Part shown: one piece after another, positions 9,344 through 18,594 of the stretch | Numbering within the stretch: the stretch's first letter is position 1 | Layout of the letters: every line of letters starts with the position of its first letter | Source of the DNA: Acidobacteriaceae bacterium dw_441 | Lineage (GTDB): Bacteria > Acidobacteriota > Terriglobia > Terriglobales > Acidobacteriaceae | Length of the DNA: 64,000 bases | Assembly (NCBI GenBank): GCA_018449715.1 | Contig: JAAVVA010000001.1 | Location: 310,001 to 374,000, forward strand | Direction of reading: 5' to 3' | Position numbers and translations under genes: made by a program | Notes under the pieces: generated by a model | The model's database searches: none | What the model was told of the DNA's origin: nothing | What the model saw: only the letters and a program-made list of their open reading frames with translations

Positions 9344-10252
9344 ATGACCTTCGAGGCGGCGGTGGAGCCGGGAAGCGTAACGGCGATTATTCCAGCCTAT
9401 AACGGCGAGAGATTCATCCGCAGGTCCGTGGACAGCATTCTCCGGCAGACCTTTCCCGTGACACAGGTCATCGTGGTCGATGACGGCTCGAAGGACGCGA
9501 CACGCGAGATTATAGAGACGGAGTATCGTGACCGCGTTACGCTGCTGCGCCAGCAGAACGGAGGCCCGGCGAGGGCCAGGAACGCGGGGATTCGCGTGGC
9601 GACTGGAGAGTTCATCGCTTTTCTTGATGCGGACGACTACTGGCTGCCGGAGAAGGTGTCGATGCAGGTTCGGGTGCTGGGCAAGCGTCCAGACGCGGTG
9701 GGGAACTACACCGGACTGCGGATCGTGAACGATCAGGACGAGTTCAAGATGGATGTGCCGCCGGTCGATCCTGCGACGCTGTGGCCGAAGCTCCGCTGGT
9801 GCAATCCCGGGGTTCCTCCGTCGTCGGTGATGCTGCGGCGATCCGCGGTTGAAGTTCTGGAAAAAGGCTTCGATGAGCGACTTCTCGGGAACGAGGACTG
9901 GAACCTGTGGTTCCGGCTGATTCGAAAGGGGCCGTTCTGCGTGTCTCCCGAACCGCTGACGGCCTATCGCTCGAGTCCGGGCGGCCTGAGCGGGAATGCG
10001 GACCACATGTATAACGACTTCAGAAAGATGCTCGACGACACGCTGCTGAGCGACCTGAGTGGACTGGAGCGAGCCTTGTGGCGGCGCAGGATTCTCAGCT
10101 ATCAGGAGTTCAAGGCGTGCCTAACGGCGCGGGCTGCGGGAGACAAGGTGAAGGAACGCGAGTACATGAAACGGTCGCTGCTGGGGTGGCCTTCGCCCTT
10201 CTGGGCTTCGGAACGCTTTCGTTACTTCGCGGTAACTCTGATGCGAACCTAG
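9344..10252 (+). CDS. Family 2 glycosyltransferase
   Basis: A 302-residue GT-A fold transferase. Near the N-terminus are VTAIIPAYNGERFIRRSVDSI, VVDDGSKD for the nucleotide sugar, NGGPARARNAG, and the metal-binding DAD in FLDADDYW. There is no transmembrane segment, so it is cytosolic or peripherally membrane-bound. ATG 9344 is chosen over the upstream 9299 because GGAG stands nine bases before it and the GT2 domain begins shortly after. Donor and acceptor sugars are unknown, and no other surface-polysaccharide gene is nearby. It probably shares transcription with the preceding genes. Confidence 0.85.
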   Translation: MTFEAAVEPGSVTAIIPAYNGERFIRRSVDSILRQTFPVTQVIVVDDGSKDATREIIETEYRDRVTLLRQQNGGPARARNAGIRVATGEFIAFLDADDYWLPEKVSMQVRVLGKRPDAVGNYTGLRIVNDQDEFKMDVPPVDPATLWPKLRWCNPGVPPSSVMLRRSAVEVLEKGFDERLLGNEDWNLWFRLIRKGPFCVSPEPLTAYRSSPGGLSGNADHMYNDFRKMLDDTLLSDLSGLERALWRRRILSYQEFKACLTARAAGDKVKEREYMKRSLLGWPSPFWASERFRYFAVTLMRT

Positions 10253-10305
10253 CCAGAAGATGGTGGGAGACATTCTCCCTCGTTTGCGGTAGAACAGACT
10301 GCAAC

Positions 10306-11862
10306 GTGAAAGTTTCCGAAAAGCAACCTGAGAACTCCCCGCAGTTTGTGCAGGGGATGGGACTGTTTTCCGCCACGGCCATCGTGATGGGGTCGATGAT
10401 CGGGTCGGGCATCTTTATTGTGCCTGCCGACATGGCGCGGCTGCTTGGTTCTCCTGCTCTGCTGATTGCTGCCTGGGTTGTGACGGCGGTCATGACGATC
10501 GTTGCGGCGCTCAGCTACGGCGAGCTGGCGGCGATGATGCCCAAGGCGGGGGGACAGTATGTCTACCTGCGCGAGGCGCTGGGTCCGTTGTGGGGGTTTC
10601 TCTACGGCTGGACGCTCTTCCTCGTCATTCAGACTGGGACGATTGCTGCGGTCGGGGTCGCGTTCGGCAAGTTTCTTGGAGTCTTCTTTCCTTCCATCAA
10701 TACCAGTCATTGGCTCTGGCACATCGGACACGTTCCCGCATGGCATGTGGGGCCGATGATTCTGGGCAATATGGACCTGGGAATCAATACGGCGAATTTT
10801 GTCGCGGTTATCATCATTGTCCTGCTGACGTATCTGAATACGAAGGGTGTGAAGATGGGGGCGGCGGTGCAGAACCTCTTCACCTCGGCGAAGGTTGTGG
10901 CTCTGGCGGCGGTGGTGCTGGTGGGAGTGGTGGTCCACGACGCCGGGGCGATTGCGGCGAACTTTGGCGAGGGCTGGAAGAACTTCTGGGCGGGGTGGGG
11001 CTCGCTGCATGCCTCGCAGCTGGGGGGCAGCGATTATGTCGGGCTGCTGACGATTCTGGCGATTGTGCAGGTGGGTTCCTTGTTCAGTGCGGATGCGTGG
11101 AACAACGTGACCTTTACGGCGGGCGAGATTCGCAACCCGAAGAGGAACCTTCCGCTGTCGCTGGCCGTGGGAACGGGCGTGGTGCTGCTGCTTTATATCC
11201 TCTGCAACTTTGTTTACATCAGCGTGCTTCCGCTGGCGGGCGATCCGAACGCGACCACCATAGCGGGGAGGGGAATTCAGTTTGCGACCGAGGACCGCGT
11301 GGCGACTGCGGTGATGGAGCGGGCCTTCACGGGCTACGGCGCGAAGCTGATGGCGGCGGCGATCCTGATCTCGACCTTCGGCTGCGCGAATGGGATGCTG
11401 CTGGCGGGGGCTCGCGTCTACTATGCGATGAGCCGCGACGGGTTGTTCTTCAAATCGGTGGGCAAGCTGAACGAAAAGTCGAAGACGCCGGTGAACTCGC
11501 TGTGGGTGCAGTGCGCGTGGACCTGCGTGCTCTGCCTTTCGGGCAGCTATGGGCAACTGCTTGATTATGTGGTCTTTGCGGTGCTGGTTTTCTACATCCT
11601 GACGATTGCGGGATTGTTCGTTCTGCGGCGGACACAGCCGGAGGCTCCGCGACCTTACCGGGCGTTCGGATATCCGGTGCTTCCGGGGCTGTATATCGTC
11701 ATGGCTGCATGGATTTGTCTTGTACTATTGCGTTACAAACCTCAATATACCTGGCCGGGGTTGATCATCGTTCTGCTCGGTGTTCCGGTGTACCTGGTAT
11801 GGAGGCGGCAGGATGCAGCCACGAATGCTGAGACCGCCGAGTTGAAGTCCACCGGAATATAG
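10306..11862 (+). CDS. APC-family amino acid permease (LAT-like)
   Basis: About 518 residues with roughly 12 predicted membrane helices. The first helix has the APC consensus motif SMIGSGIFIVP, and the second has SYGELAAMMPKAGGQY, both typical of the APC superfamily. The arrangement resembles LAT/serine-threonine exchangers. The substrate is presumably an amino acid. The open frame extends to 10078, but that part overlaps the glycosyltransferase gene and is not family-like. GTG 10306 is the only reasonable start, although no good ribosome site is seen. It lies in tandem with a second, distantly related APC permease. Confidence 0.85.
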   Translation: MKVSEKQPENSPQFVQGMGLFSATAIVMGSMIGSGIFIVPADMARLLGSPALLIAAWVVTAVMTIVAALSYGELAAMMPKAGGQYVYLREALGPLWGFLYGWTLFLVIQTGTIAAVGVAFGKFLGVFFPSINTSHWLWHIGHVPAWHVGPMILGNMDLGINTANFVAVIIIVLLTYLNTKGVKMGAAVQNLFTSAKVVALAAVVLVGVVVHDAGAIAANFGEGWKNFWAGWGSLHASQLGGSDYVGLLTILAIVQVGSLFSADAWNNVTFTAGEIRNPKRNLPLSLAVGTGVVLLLYILCNFVYISVLPLAGDPNATTIAGRGIQFATEDRVATAVMERAFTGYGAKLMAAAILISTFGCANGMLLAGARVYYAMSRDGLFFKSVGKLNEKSKTPVNSLWVQCAWTCVLCLSGSYGQLLDYVVFAVLVFYILTIAGLFVLRRTQPEAPRPYRAFGYPVLPGLYIVMAAWICLVLLRYKPQYTWPGLIIVLLGVPVYLVWRRQDAATNAETAELKSTGI

Positions 11863-11909
11863 CCACGTCGCGAAACCTGTGGGTGATTTCGAAGGAGAGC
11901 TTGAGAACG

Positions 11910-13511
11910 ATGTCGATGTTGTTTGCAAAAAAATCAATGGATGTGCTGCTGTCGGAGTCTCAGGCCGAAGGCGAGAACACGCTTGAGCGCGCGCTGGGAC
12001 CATTCCAGCTGACAGCGCTCGGTGTGGGAGCCGTGATCGGGGCGGGCATCTTCGTGCTGGCCGGGCTGGGAGCGCACTATGCGGGGCCGGGGCTGATGCT
12101 CTCGTTTGTGCTGAGCGGCCTGGGCTGCGCCTTTGCGGGACTTTGCTATGCGGAGTTCGCGGCGATGATTCCTCTGGCCGGGTCGGCCTACACTTACGCT
12201 TACGCTACGCTCGGCGAGTTGATTGCGTGGATCATCGGATGGGATCTGACGCTCGAATACGCTATGGGAGCGAGCACGGTCAGCTCGGGGTGGTCGAATC
12301 ACTTTATCGAGTTGATGGACATCTTTCACATCAAATTTCCGTTGTGGCTGGCCTATGACCACTGGACCGGGCTGGGGGTCGCGGTCGATCACGTGGCTCG
12401 TGAGGCTATGGCTTCGACCTACTCGACGCTGGCCCTGGGATCGCAGGAGTACATTGCGCAGCTCGGCGCGCTGAAGGCGCATCCGACAGCGGAGATGCTG
12501 GCGCAGGCGCACCAGGTGCTGGGGGCTCCGGTGCTCTTCGGGAACGAGATCGGAATCAATCTTCCGGCGTTTCTGATTGCGCTGGTGGTGACGTCGGTGC
12601 TGGCGATCGGCATCAAGGAGTCTGCGAAGTTCAATGCTTCGATCGTAGTGCTGAAGGTTGCGGTGGTGCTGTTCGTGCTCGGGCTGGGATCGAAGTATGT
12701 GCATCCGGCGAACTGGGGGCATGACTGGAGCACCTTCGCTCCGCATGGCATGGGCGGAATCGGAGCGGGTGCGGCGTATATCTTCTTCGCGTACATCGGC
12801 TTCGATGCGGTCTCGACGACGGCGCAGGAGGCGAAGAATCCGCAGAGGGATCTTCCGATTGGAATCATCGCCTCGCTTTCAGTCTGCACGCTGCTTTACA
12901 TCGGCGTCGCTGCGGTGCTGACGGGAATGGTTCCGTGGCAGCAGGTGAACATTGAGGCTCCGATTGCGCGGGCCTTCCTCGACCGCAACCTGCCGTGGGC
13001 GAGCGACATTATTACGCTGGGCGCGTTGGCGGGGCTGACCTCGGTGATGCTGGTGATGCTGCTGGGGCAGACGCGTGTGCTGTACGCGATGGCCAGCGAT
13101 GGCCTGCTTCCGAAGAAGTTCTTCGCCGAGGTGCATCCGAGGTTCCGCACGCCGTTCAAGAACACCTTTCTGGTAGGAACGCTGGCCGGAATCGTAGGGG
13201 CGGTGACTCCGATTGATGACATTGGCAAGATGGTGAACATCGGAACGCTGCTGGCGTTTGTGATTGTCTGCATCGCGATCATGGTGCTGCGGAAGACCGA
13301 GCCGGACAAGGCGCGTCCGTTCCGCACTCCGTGGGTTCCGTTCGTTCCGGTCATGGGCATCCTGTTCAACGGCTACATGATGATCAAGCTCGGCTGGCTG
13401 AACTGGGCCCGGCTGATTGTGTGGCTCGCGATTGGGCTGTTTGTTTACTTCGGCTATAGCGTGAAGCACAGCAGGGTTCGGCAGCGGCTGGCTGGTCCCG
13501 TGAAGGGATAG
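11910..13511 (+). CDS. APC-family cationic amino acid permease (CAT/YfnA-like)
   Basis: A 533-residue membrane transporter with about 12 helices and a roughly 30-residue cytoplasmic N-terminus (ending LERALGPFQLTALGVGAVIGAGIF). It has the CAT-family features AGLCYAEFAAMIPLAGSAYTYAY and, near the middle, FFAYIGFDAVSTTAQEAKNPQRDLP. ATG 11910 follows AAGGAG at 12 bases. A second ATG at 11916 is possible. The gene lies 47 bases after another APC permease and is closed by a strong terminator, so it ends the forward block that starts at the M24 peptidase. Confidence 0.9.
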   Translation: MSMLFAKKSMDVLLSESQAEGENTLERALGPFQLTALGVGAVIGAGIFVLAGLGAHYAGPGLMLSFVLSGLGCAFAGLCYAEFAAMIPLAGSAYTYAYATLGELIAWIIGWDLTLEYAMGASTVSSGWSNHFIELMDIFHIKFPLWLAYDHWTGLGVAVDHVAREAMASTYSTLALGSQEYIAQLGALKAHPTAEMLAQAHQVLGAPVLFGNEIGINLPAFLIALVVTSVLAIGIKESAKFNASIVVLKVAVVLFVLGLGSKYVHPANWGHDWSTFAPHGMGGIGAGAAYIFFAYIGFDAVSTTAQEAKNPQRDLPIGIIASLSVCTLLYIGVAAVLTGMVPWQQVNIEAPIARAFLDRNLPWASDIITLGALAGLTSVMLVMLLGQTRVLYAMASDGLLPKKFFAEVHPRFRTPFKNTFLVGTLAGIVGAVTPIDDIGKMVNIGTLLAFVIVCIAIMVLRKTEPDKARPFRTPWVPFVPVMGILFNGYMMIKLGWLNWARLIVWLAIGLFVYFGYSVKHSRVRQRLAGPVKG

Positions 13512-13531
13512 CGCCCGGCTTTAGAGTCAGC

Positions 13532-13567
13532 AAGACCCCGGCTTGATGGCCGGGGTCTTTGTTTTTT
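13532..13567 (+). terminator. Strong intrinsic terminator
   Basis: An 11-bp perfect stem (AAGACCCCGGC at 13532-13542, GCCGGGGTCTT at 13549-13559) with a 6-base loop is followed directly by TTGTTTTTTTC. It lies 20 bases after the permease stop. Confidence 0.9.
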
Positions 13568-13604
13568 TCTTGGCGGTGGAGAAATGTTGGCCTAGATTGC
13601 TGCT

Positions 13605-14903
13605 ATGCCAATCAATGATCGTCGTTCTTTCCTGAAGACGGCTCTGGCCGGCGCGTTTTCCACCAACAGTCTCTTTCGGCAGGCCCATGCGGCTGAGTGG
13701 AAAGCCGCGGCGCGGTCGGTGAGTGCGCTCGATGCGGGAGCGGTGGCGCAGAACGAGGACTACTGGGGCGTGATTCAGCGAGCGTTCTCGGTGAGCCCGA
13801 TGATTGTGAACCTGAACAACGGTGGCGTTTCGCCTGCGCCGATTGTGGTGCAGCAGGCAGTCGAGCGCTACAACGAGATGACCAACCAGGGGCCGTCGTA
13901 CTTCATGTGGCAGATTCTCGACCAGGGGCGCGAACCGCTACGGCAGAGGCTCGCGCGGCTGGCGGGAACCTCGGCGGAGGAGATTGCGATCAACCGCAAC
14001 TCGACCGAGGCGCTGAACACGATCATCTTCGGGCTGCCGCTGAAGGCGGGCGACGAGGTGGTGGGGAGCAGGCTGGATTATCCCAACATGATGCGGGCCT
14101 ATGCCCAGCGAGCCGACCGCGATGGCATCGTGTACAGGCAGGTCCGGTTCGACTTTCCGATTGAGGACGATGACGCGATTGTGAAGGCGTATGAGGCTGC
14201 GATGACGCCGAAGACGAAGATCGTCCACGTGACTCACATGGTGAACTGGGTGGGGCAGTTGATGCCGGTGCGTAAGATCGCGGACATGGCTCATGCGAAG
14301 GGCGCGGAGGTGGTGGTGGATGGAGCGCACTCGTTCGGGCTGATGGACTTCAAGGTGTCGGAGCTGAACTGCGACTACTTCGGGACGAGCCTGCACAAGT
14401 TTCTGTCGGCGCCGATTGGCTCGGGCATGATGTGGGTGAAGCAGGAGAAGATCGAGAAGGTGTGGCCGCTGGTGTGCGCGGGAGATCCGCGCAGCAAGGA
14501 CATCCGCAAGTTCGAGGTGCTGGGGACTAGGAGCTTTCCGATTGAGCAGGGCATTGGCGAGGCGATCAACTTCCACGAGGCCATCGGCTCAAAGCGCAAG
14601 CAGGAGAGGATCTTTTACCTGAAGAACTACTGGTCGACGCGGGTGAAGGAGATTCCTGGGGTGAAGCTGCATACGTCGCTGAAGCCGGAGTACTCGTGCG
14701 CGATTGGGGGAGTGAGTATCGACGGGGTTGCTCCGAACAAGCTGGCGGCGACGCTGTTTGTTCGGAGCAAGATTCACGTGGTGGGGATCGAGTACGAGAA
14801 TGTGCAGTGCGTGAGGGTGACTCCGCATGTGTACACGACCGTTGCGGACCTGGATAAGTTTGTGGGGGCAATCGGGGAGATTGCGGCGGCGAGGACGGCG
14901 TAG
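13605..14903 (+). CDS. Tat-exported class V aminotransferase (isopenicillin-N-epimerase-like)
   Basis: A 432-residue PLP enzyme of fold type I, class V. It begins with a Tat-type leader (NDRRSFLKTALAGAFS). The PLP lysine is Lys265 in TSLHKFLSAP. VVVDGAHSFG upstream supplies the Asp that contacts the pyridine ring, and NRNSTEALN lies in the cofactor-phosphate region. Similar proteins are annotated as isopenicillin N epimerase, cysteine desulfurase-like or ergothioneine-type lyases. The substrate is undetermined. It has its own terminator-insulated unit and is convergent with the following minus-strand gene. An exported PLP enzyme is unusual but common in acidobacteria, which often carry such leaders. 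Confidence 0.85.
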   Translation: MPINDRRSFLKTALAGAFSTNSLFRQAHAAEWKAAARSVSALDAGAVAQNEDYWGVIQRAFSVSPMIVNLNNGGVSPAPIVVQQAVERYNEMTNQGPSYFMWQILDQGREPLRQRLARLAGTSAEEIAINRNSTEALNTIIFGLPLKAGDEVVGSRLDYPNMMRAYAQRADRDGIVYRQVRFDFPIEDDDAIVKAYEAAMTPKTKIVHVTHMVNWVGQLMPVRKIADMAHAKGAEVVVDGAHSFGLMDFKVSELNCDYFGTSLHKFLSAPIGSGMMWVKQEKIEKVWPLVCAGDPRSKDIRKFEVLGTRSFPIEQGIGEAINFHEAIGSKRKQERIFYLKNYWSTRVKEIPGVKLHTSLKPEYSCAIGGVSIDGVAPNKLAATLFVRSKIHVVGIEYENVQCVRVTPHVYTTVADLDKFVGAIGEIAAARTA

Positions 14904-14924
14904 CTCTCCTCGCCGGAGAAGGAA

Positions 14925-17603
14925 TCAGTGCGCGGCTTGTGGAGCGGGCTGCGGTGAAGTGCTGGTGGCAGGACTTCCTGCAACCGGTGCTGCAGGGGCA
15001 GACTCAGGCGCCGGCGCGGGAGGTGCAGGCTGCGGTGCGGCGGCGGGTTGCGGCGGCGGCTCGCGGCGCTGGATCTGGACCGGGATGTTGACGAGGTTCG
15101 CGGAGTCGGGCTCGTCGCGGAGCTTCAGGAAGAAGCCGGACTTCGGCGGACGCGGAAGCGAGAGGGTGGTTCCGAAGAAGCCCTCGGGAACGTCGATCGG
15201 GTTGGTAAAGGCAGCGTCGGGGGCGATGGAATCGACGAGGTAGAGGTCAGAGCCGGTGAGAGTGCAGAGAGCTGCCGGATCGTTGGAGCAGTGGATCTCC
15301 TGCAGGGTGGGCAGGCGGACGAGGTTGGCGAGGGGAATCCAATCGCCGGTGGTTCCGTCCGGAGCGACGGCGCGGAGGCGGATGGGGCCGAAGGCGGAGG
15401 TTCCGAAGGTCTTCAACGGGTCGAAGGTTCCGAGAATCGTGTGCGAGCTTTGCAGGACGAGCCCGGTGGAGACGGTCATCGTGGTGCGGAGGCTGCCGTC
15501 TTCGCTCGTGATCTCTACCTGGGCGTTGCGCGGGAAGGGGGTGGCTGAGCGCAGGGAAAAGGTCAGCTTACCGTTGACCGGAAGATCGTCGCTGTTCGCC
15601 AGCTTGATGGGCATGGGCGTGGGGAGCGAGACGCTGCGATTCAGCAGTGTGATGGAAGGGCGGGCGGCATCCACCGTGACCGGGAGCGCGAGGGTGCGAC
15701 CGTCGCGGAGGGAGACACGCGCGGAGAAGTGATCGCCGGAGTGGAAGCTCGGGGCCCCGGTGGAGGAGGGCAGGGAGAGTGTGAGGGTCTGGGAGTGCTG
15801 CGCGCTGCCGCCGGTGGGGGCCGGGGCGGGGATGGGATCGCCCGCGGGGGTGAAGACGAGGTCGTTGAGGGCGAGCTGGCGGACCTGGCTGAGGCTGGAG
15901 CCGGTGAGGGTCGCGGTGGTATCCCCAGCGTGGAGGATCAGACCGTCGAGCTGGGCGGGCTCGGAGAAGGTCTGGGCGGTGACGGGGGCGGTGGCGGCTC
16001 CTCCAAACTGGTGGACGTTGAGATGGATGTTGCCGGGGTCAATGGACTTCAATGACAGGGTAACGTCAACGACGTTGGGCTTTTCGGCGTGCTTCCACTG
16101 GGCCTCGCCTACGCGTCCGGAGGGTCGCTCGAAGGTGATGGTGTCGATGCAGGCGGTTCCGGTGGAGGAGAGCGTGAGGTGGTTGTCGCGTCCGGCGATG
16201 ATCATGGAATCGGCGGCGAGCTTCCAGCCCTCGCCGGGAACAGCCTGCAGGGGGAGGGTGGGGCCGGTGAAGGCGTCGAATCCCCAGAAGCCCTTGATGG
16301 TTCCGGTGACGTCGGTTTTGGGGGCGTCGGGGTCGGTGGGCTTCTTCGGTTCGCTGATCTGAGGCTGCTTGTTGGAGTCGGAGATGGCGTCGGGATCGCT
16401 GGGGAGAGCCTTGCGCTCGGAGGCGGAAGAGAGGACGAGGCCTCCCTTGAAGGAATCGGCGGTGAGGGGGATGTCGGCGCGGGGAGTGTCGCCTCCGTTG
16501 ATGTGGAGGACCATGTCGTGCGCGAAGCCGGTGGAGAAGACGAGCGGGGCGCCTTCGACCGGGAGGGTGACTCCGGGCTGGAGGAGGCAGGTGACGTGCT
16601 TGGCGTCGGAGGCTCGGAGGGGAGGCGGTACGGCTTTCTGGATGGCCGGAAGGCCGATGACGATGACGGACTTGGGATTGTGGAAGGAGGGCGCGGTATT
16701 CAGGCGCAGATTAAGCTGCTCGGCTTCGGGAAAGGCGATGGCCGGGATGTACTGATACTGTGCGGTGTGGACGTTGCCCATCAGTCGGACGAGATCCACG
16801 ACGGCTCCGACGTAGGCGCTGTAGATTCCGCCTCCAGCGGCCTGGGTGTAGCTGGCCTGGTTGATGAGGTCGGAGCTGGGACCGTTGGAGAGTGCAGAGA
16901 CGATCGTCTGTCCGTGGCCGTCGTCGAGCAGGGTCTGGGTTCCGGTCTGGGTGAGGCAGGTGTACTGCTGATCGACGGGGCGATTGAAGCAGTCCTGGTT
17001 GGGACGGAGATTGAGGGTGCGGGCGAGCAGGGTGGAGTGCTCCTGCAGGGATTTGGGGTCGCCGGGGGGAACCTGCTTGATGGCGTTGAGGTACTTTTCG
17101 ATGCGGACCTGCTCGAATCCGGCCTCGGAGAGGTCCTGTGAGGCGCGAACGAAGATTCCGGGGCGTCCCTGGACGGCGGAACGGAGAGTGGAGAAGTCGC
17201 CGCCGGTCTCAGGGGCGAGGAAGAGAAGCGCCTCCTGGGCGTCGTCGGGGACGGTGACCGTCATGCCTTCGTCCTGAACCTTCTTGTTCCAAGTCTCCAT
17301 CTTGAAGAACCACTTATCGGGAGGAGGATTAGTGGTTCCGCGGAGGAAGGCGGCGACGAGAAGGTAATGGACCGACTGGTTGTGGGGAAGGTCGGCGAAG
17401 AGCCAGAGCTTGTCTCCCGGCTGGAGGTTGGGGACGGAGGCAATGGGGAGCGATTTGCCGTCACGGGTGACGCGCACGTCGACCCGGGGACCGGCGAGAT
17501 CGAAACGACCTGCTGCCTGCGAAAAAGAAAAAGTGCAGGCGGGAAACAGAAGAAACAGTCCAGCAGCAATATTGCGAAGGCGACCCGAAAGGAAACCCAT
17601 CAT
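14925..17603 (-). CDS. Large exported protein of unknown function
   Basis: 892 residues, not recognised. Visible features are a Sec signal peptide (LRNIAAGLFLLFPACTFSFSQA), a predicted beta-rich middle, and segments resembling immunoglobulin-like or barrel-type folds in the C-terminal third (GPIRLRAVAPDGTTGDWIPL). The last 50 residues are Pro/Ala-rich and low-complexity. A pair of ATGs stands at 17603 and 17600. It is downstream of, and codirectional with, the ABC ATPase and membrane fusion protein genes (90-base gap), so it may be an exported partner of that exporter. The sequence does not prove this. It is not a permease, since only the signal peptide is hydrophobic enough to span a membrane. 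Confidence 0.75.
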   Translation of the reverse strand: MMGFLSGRLRNIAAGLFLLFPACTFSFSQAAGRFDLAGPRVDVRVTRDGKSLPIASVPNLQPGDKLWLFADLPHNQSVHYLLVAAFLRGTTNPPPDKWFFKMETWNKKVQDEGMTVTVPDDAQEALLFLAPETGGDFSTLRSAVQGRPGIFVRASQDLSEAGFEQVRIEKYLNAIKQVPPGDPKSLQEHSTLLARTLNLRPNQDCFNRPVDQQYTCLTQTGTQTLLDDGHGQTIVSALSNGPSSDLINQASYTQAAGGGIYSAYVGAVVDLVRLMGNVHTAQYQYIPAIAFPEAEQLNLRLNTAPSFHNPKSVIVIGLPAIQKAVPPPLRASDAKHVTCLLQPGVTLPVEGAPLVFSTGFAHDMVLHINGGDTPRADIPLTADSFKGGLVLSSASERKALPSDPDAISDSNKQPQISEPKKPTDPDAPKTDVTGTIKGFWGFDAFTGPTLPLQAVPGEGWKLAADSMIIAGRDNHLTLSSTGTACIDTITFERPSGRVGEAQWKHAEKPNVVDVTLSLKSIDPGNIHLNVHQFGGAATAPVTAQTFSEPAQLDGLILHAGDTTATLTGSSLSQVRQLALNDLVFTPAGDPIPAPAPTGGSAQHSQTLTLSLPSSTGAPSFHSGDHFSARVSLRDGRTLALPVTVDAARPSITLLNRSVSLPTPMPIKLANSDDLPVNGKLTFSLRSATPFPRNAQVEITSEDGSLRTTMTVSTGLVLQSSHTILGTFDPLKTFGTSAFGPIRLRAVAPDGTTGDWIPLANLVRLPTLQEIHCSNDPAALCTLTGSDLYLVDSIAPDAAFTNPIDVPEGFFGTTLSLPRPPKSGFFLKLRDEPDSANLVNIPVQIQRREPPPQPAAAPQPAPPAPAPESAPAAPVAGSPATSTSPQPAPQAAH

Positions 17604-17693
17604 TCCATCTTAGACGGCTCGAAGCCTGTCATCGGATGCAAGTGGAAAACTATGCAATATGTGCTTTGTTAAGCATCATTTAGGGAAAGCGAA

Positions 17694-18446
17694 TTACTTG
17701 CGGGCGCGTCCGGAGGCCTGGTCGCTGGCGATGACGCCGTCGCGGATGGTGACGACGCGGTGGGCGAACTCGGCGATGTCGGGCTCGTGGGTGACGAGAA
17801 CGATGGTGTTGCCGCGGGCGTGCAGCTCGTCGAAGAGGGCCATGATCTCGTCTCCGGTGCGGGAGTCGAGGTTTCCGGTGGGCTCGTCGGCGAGGATGAT
17901 GGAGGGGTTGTTGATGAGGGCGCGGGCGATGGCGACGCGCTGGCGCTGACCTCCGGACAACTCATTTGGCTTGTGCAACATACGGGATCCTAGGCCCACG
18001 CTTTCGAGAGCGCCCTTAGCGCGTTTTTCGCGCTCGTCGGCGGGGGTGCCGTTGTAGATGAGGGGCAGCTCGACGTTGTGGAGCGCGGTGGCGCGGGCCA
18101 GAAGGTTGAAGGTCTGGAAGACGAAGCCGATCTCCTTGTTGCGGATGCGGGCCAGCTCGTCGTCGTTCAGCTCGGAGACGTCGTGACTGTTGAGCCAGTA
18201 CTTGCCCTGCGAGGGAGAGTCGAGGCAGCCGATCAGGTTCATCAGCGTGGATTTTCCAGAGCCGGAGGGGCCCATGATGGCGACGTACTCGTTGTGCCGG
18301 ATGCGGAGGTTGACGCCGCGCAGGGCGTGGACCTCCTGGTCGCCCATCTCGTAGGTCTTCCAGAGGTTGTCGGTGACGATGACCTCCCCGGGGCGGGGGC
18401 CGTTGGCGTTGCCAAGGGAGGATTCAACTGCGGTTTCAATAGCCAT
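17694..18446 (-). CDS. ABC transporter ATP-binding protein (MacB/LolD type)
   Basis: A 250-residue nucleotide-binding domain. The Walker A motif is GPSGSGKST, the Q loop is in [10 protein letters not shown], the signature is [15 protein letters not shown], Walker B is [17 protein letters not shown], and the H-loop His is in [15 protein letters not shown] and its size place it in the MacB/LolD group, which powers lipoprotein release, macrolide export or mechanotransmission. The 148-base gap upstream separates it from the membrane fusion protein gene on the same strand. The expected FtsX/MacB-like permease gene is absent on either side. Confidence 0.92.
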   Translation of the reverse strand: MAIETAVESSLGNANGPRPGEVIVTDNLWKTYEMGDQEVHALRGVNLRIRHNEYVAIMGPSGSGKSTLMNLIGCLDSPSQGKYWLNSHDVSELNDDELARIRNKEIGFVFQTFNLLARATALHNVELPLIYNGTPADEREKRAKGALESVGLGSRMLHKPNELSGGQRQRVAIARALINNPSIILADEPTGNLDSRTGDEIMALFDELHARGNTIVLVTHEPDIAEFAHRVVTIRDGVIASDQASGRARK

Positions 18447-18594
18447 CCGGTTCTCCGGTTTTCTGCGGTTCTCTAGGATTGTACGTCTCTCGCAGTGGTA
18501 CGTCGGTGGAAGACAGCAGGTTCCGTAGGGTACTACGCATGAGATGTTTGCGGCCTGGGGGAGGGAGCGCCTGAATCTGTTTGGATCGGGGGCC

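Noticed and set aside
14925..17603. Reading this gene as the missing permease of the adjacent ABC system
   Set aside because: It has a signal peptide and no further membrane helices, so it cannot be the permease.
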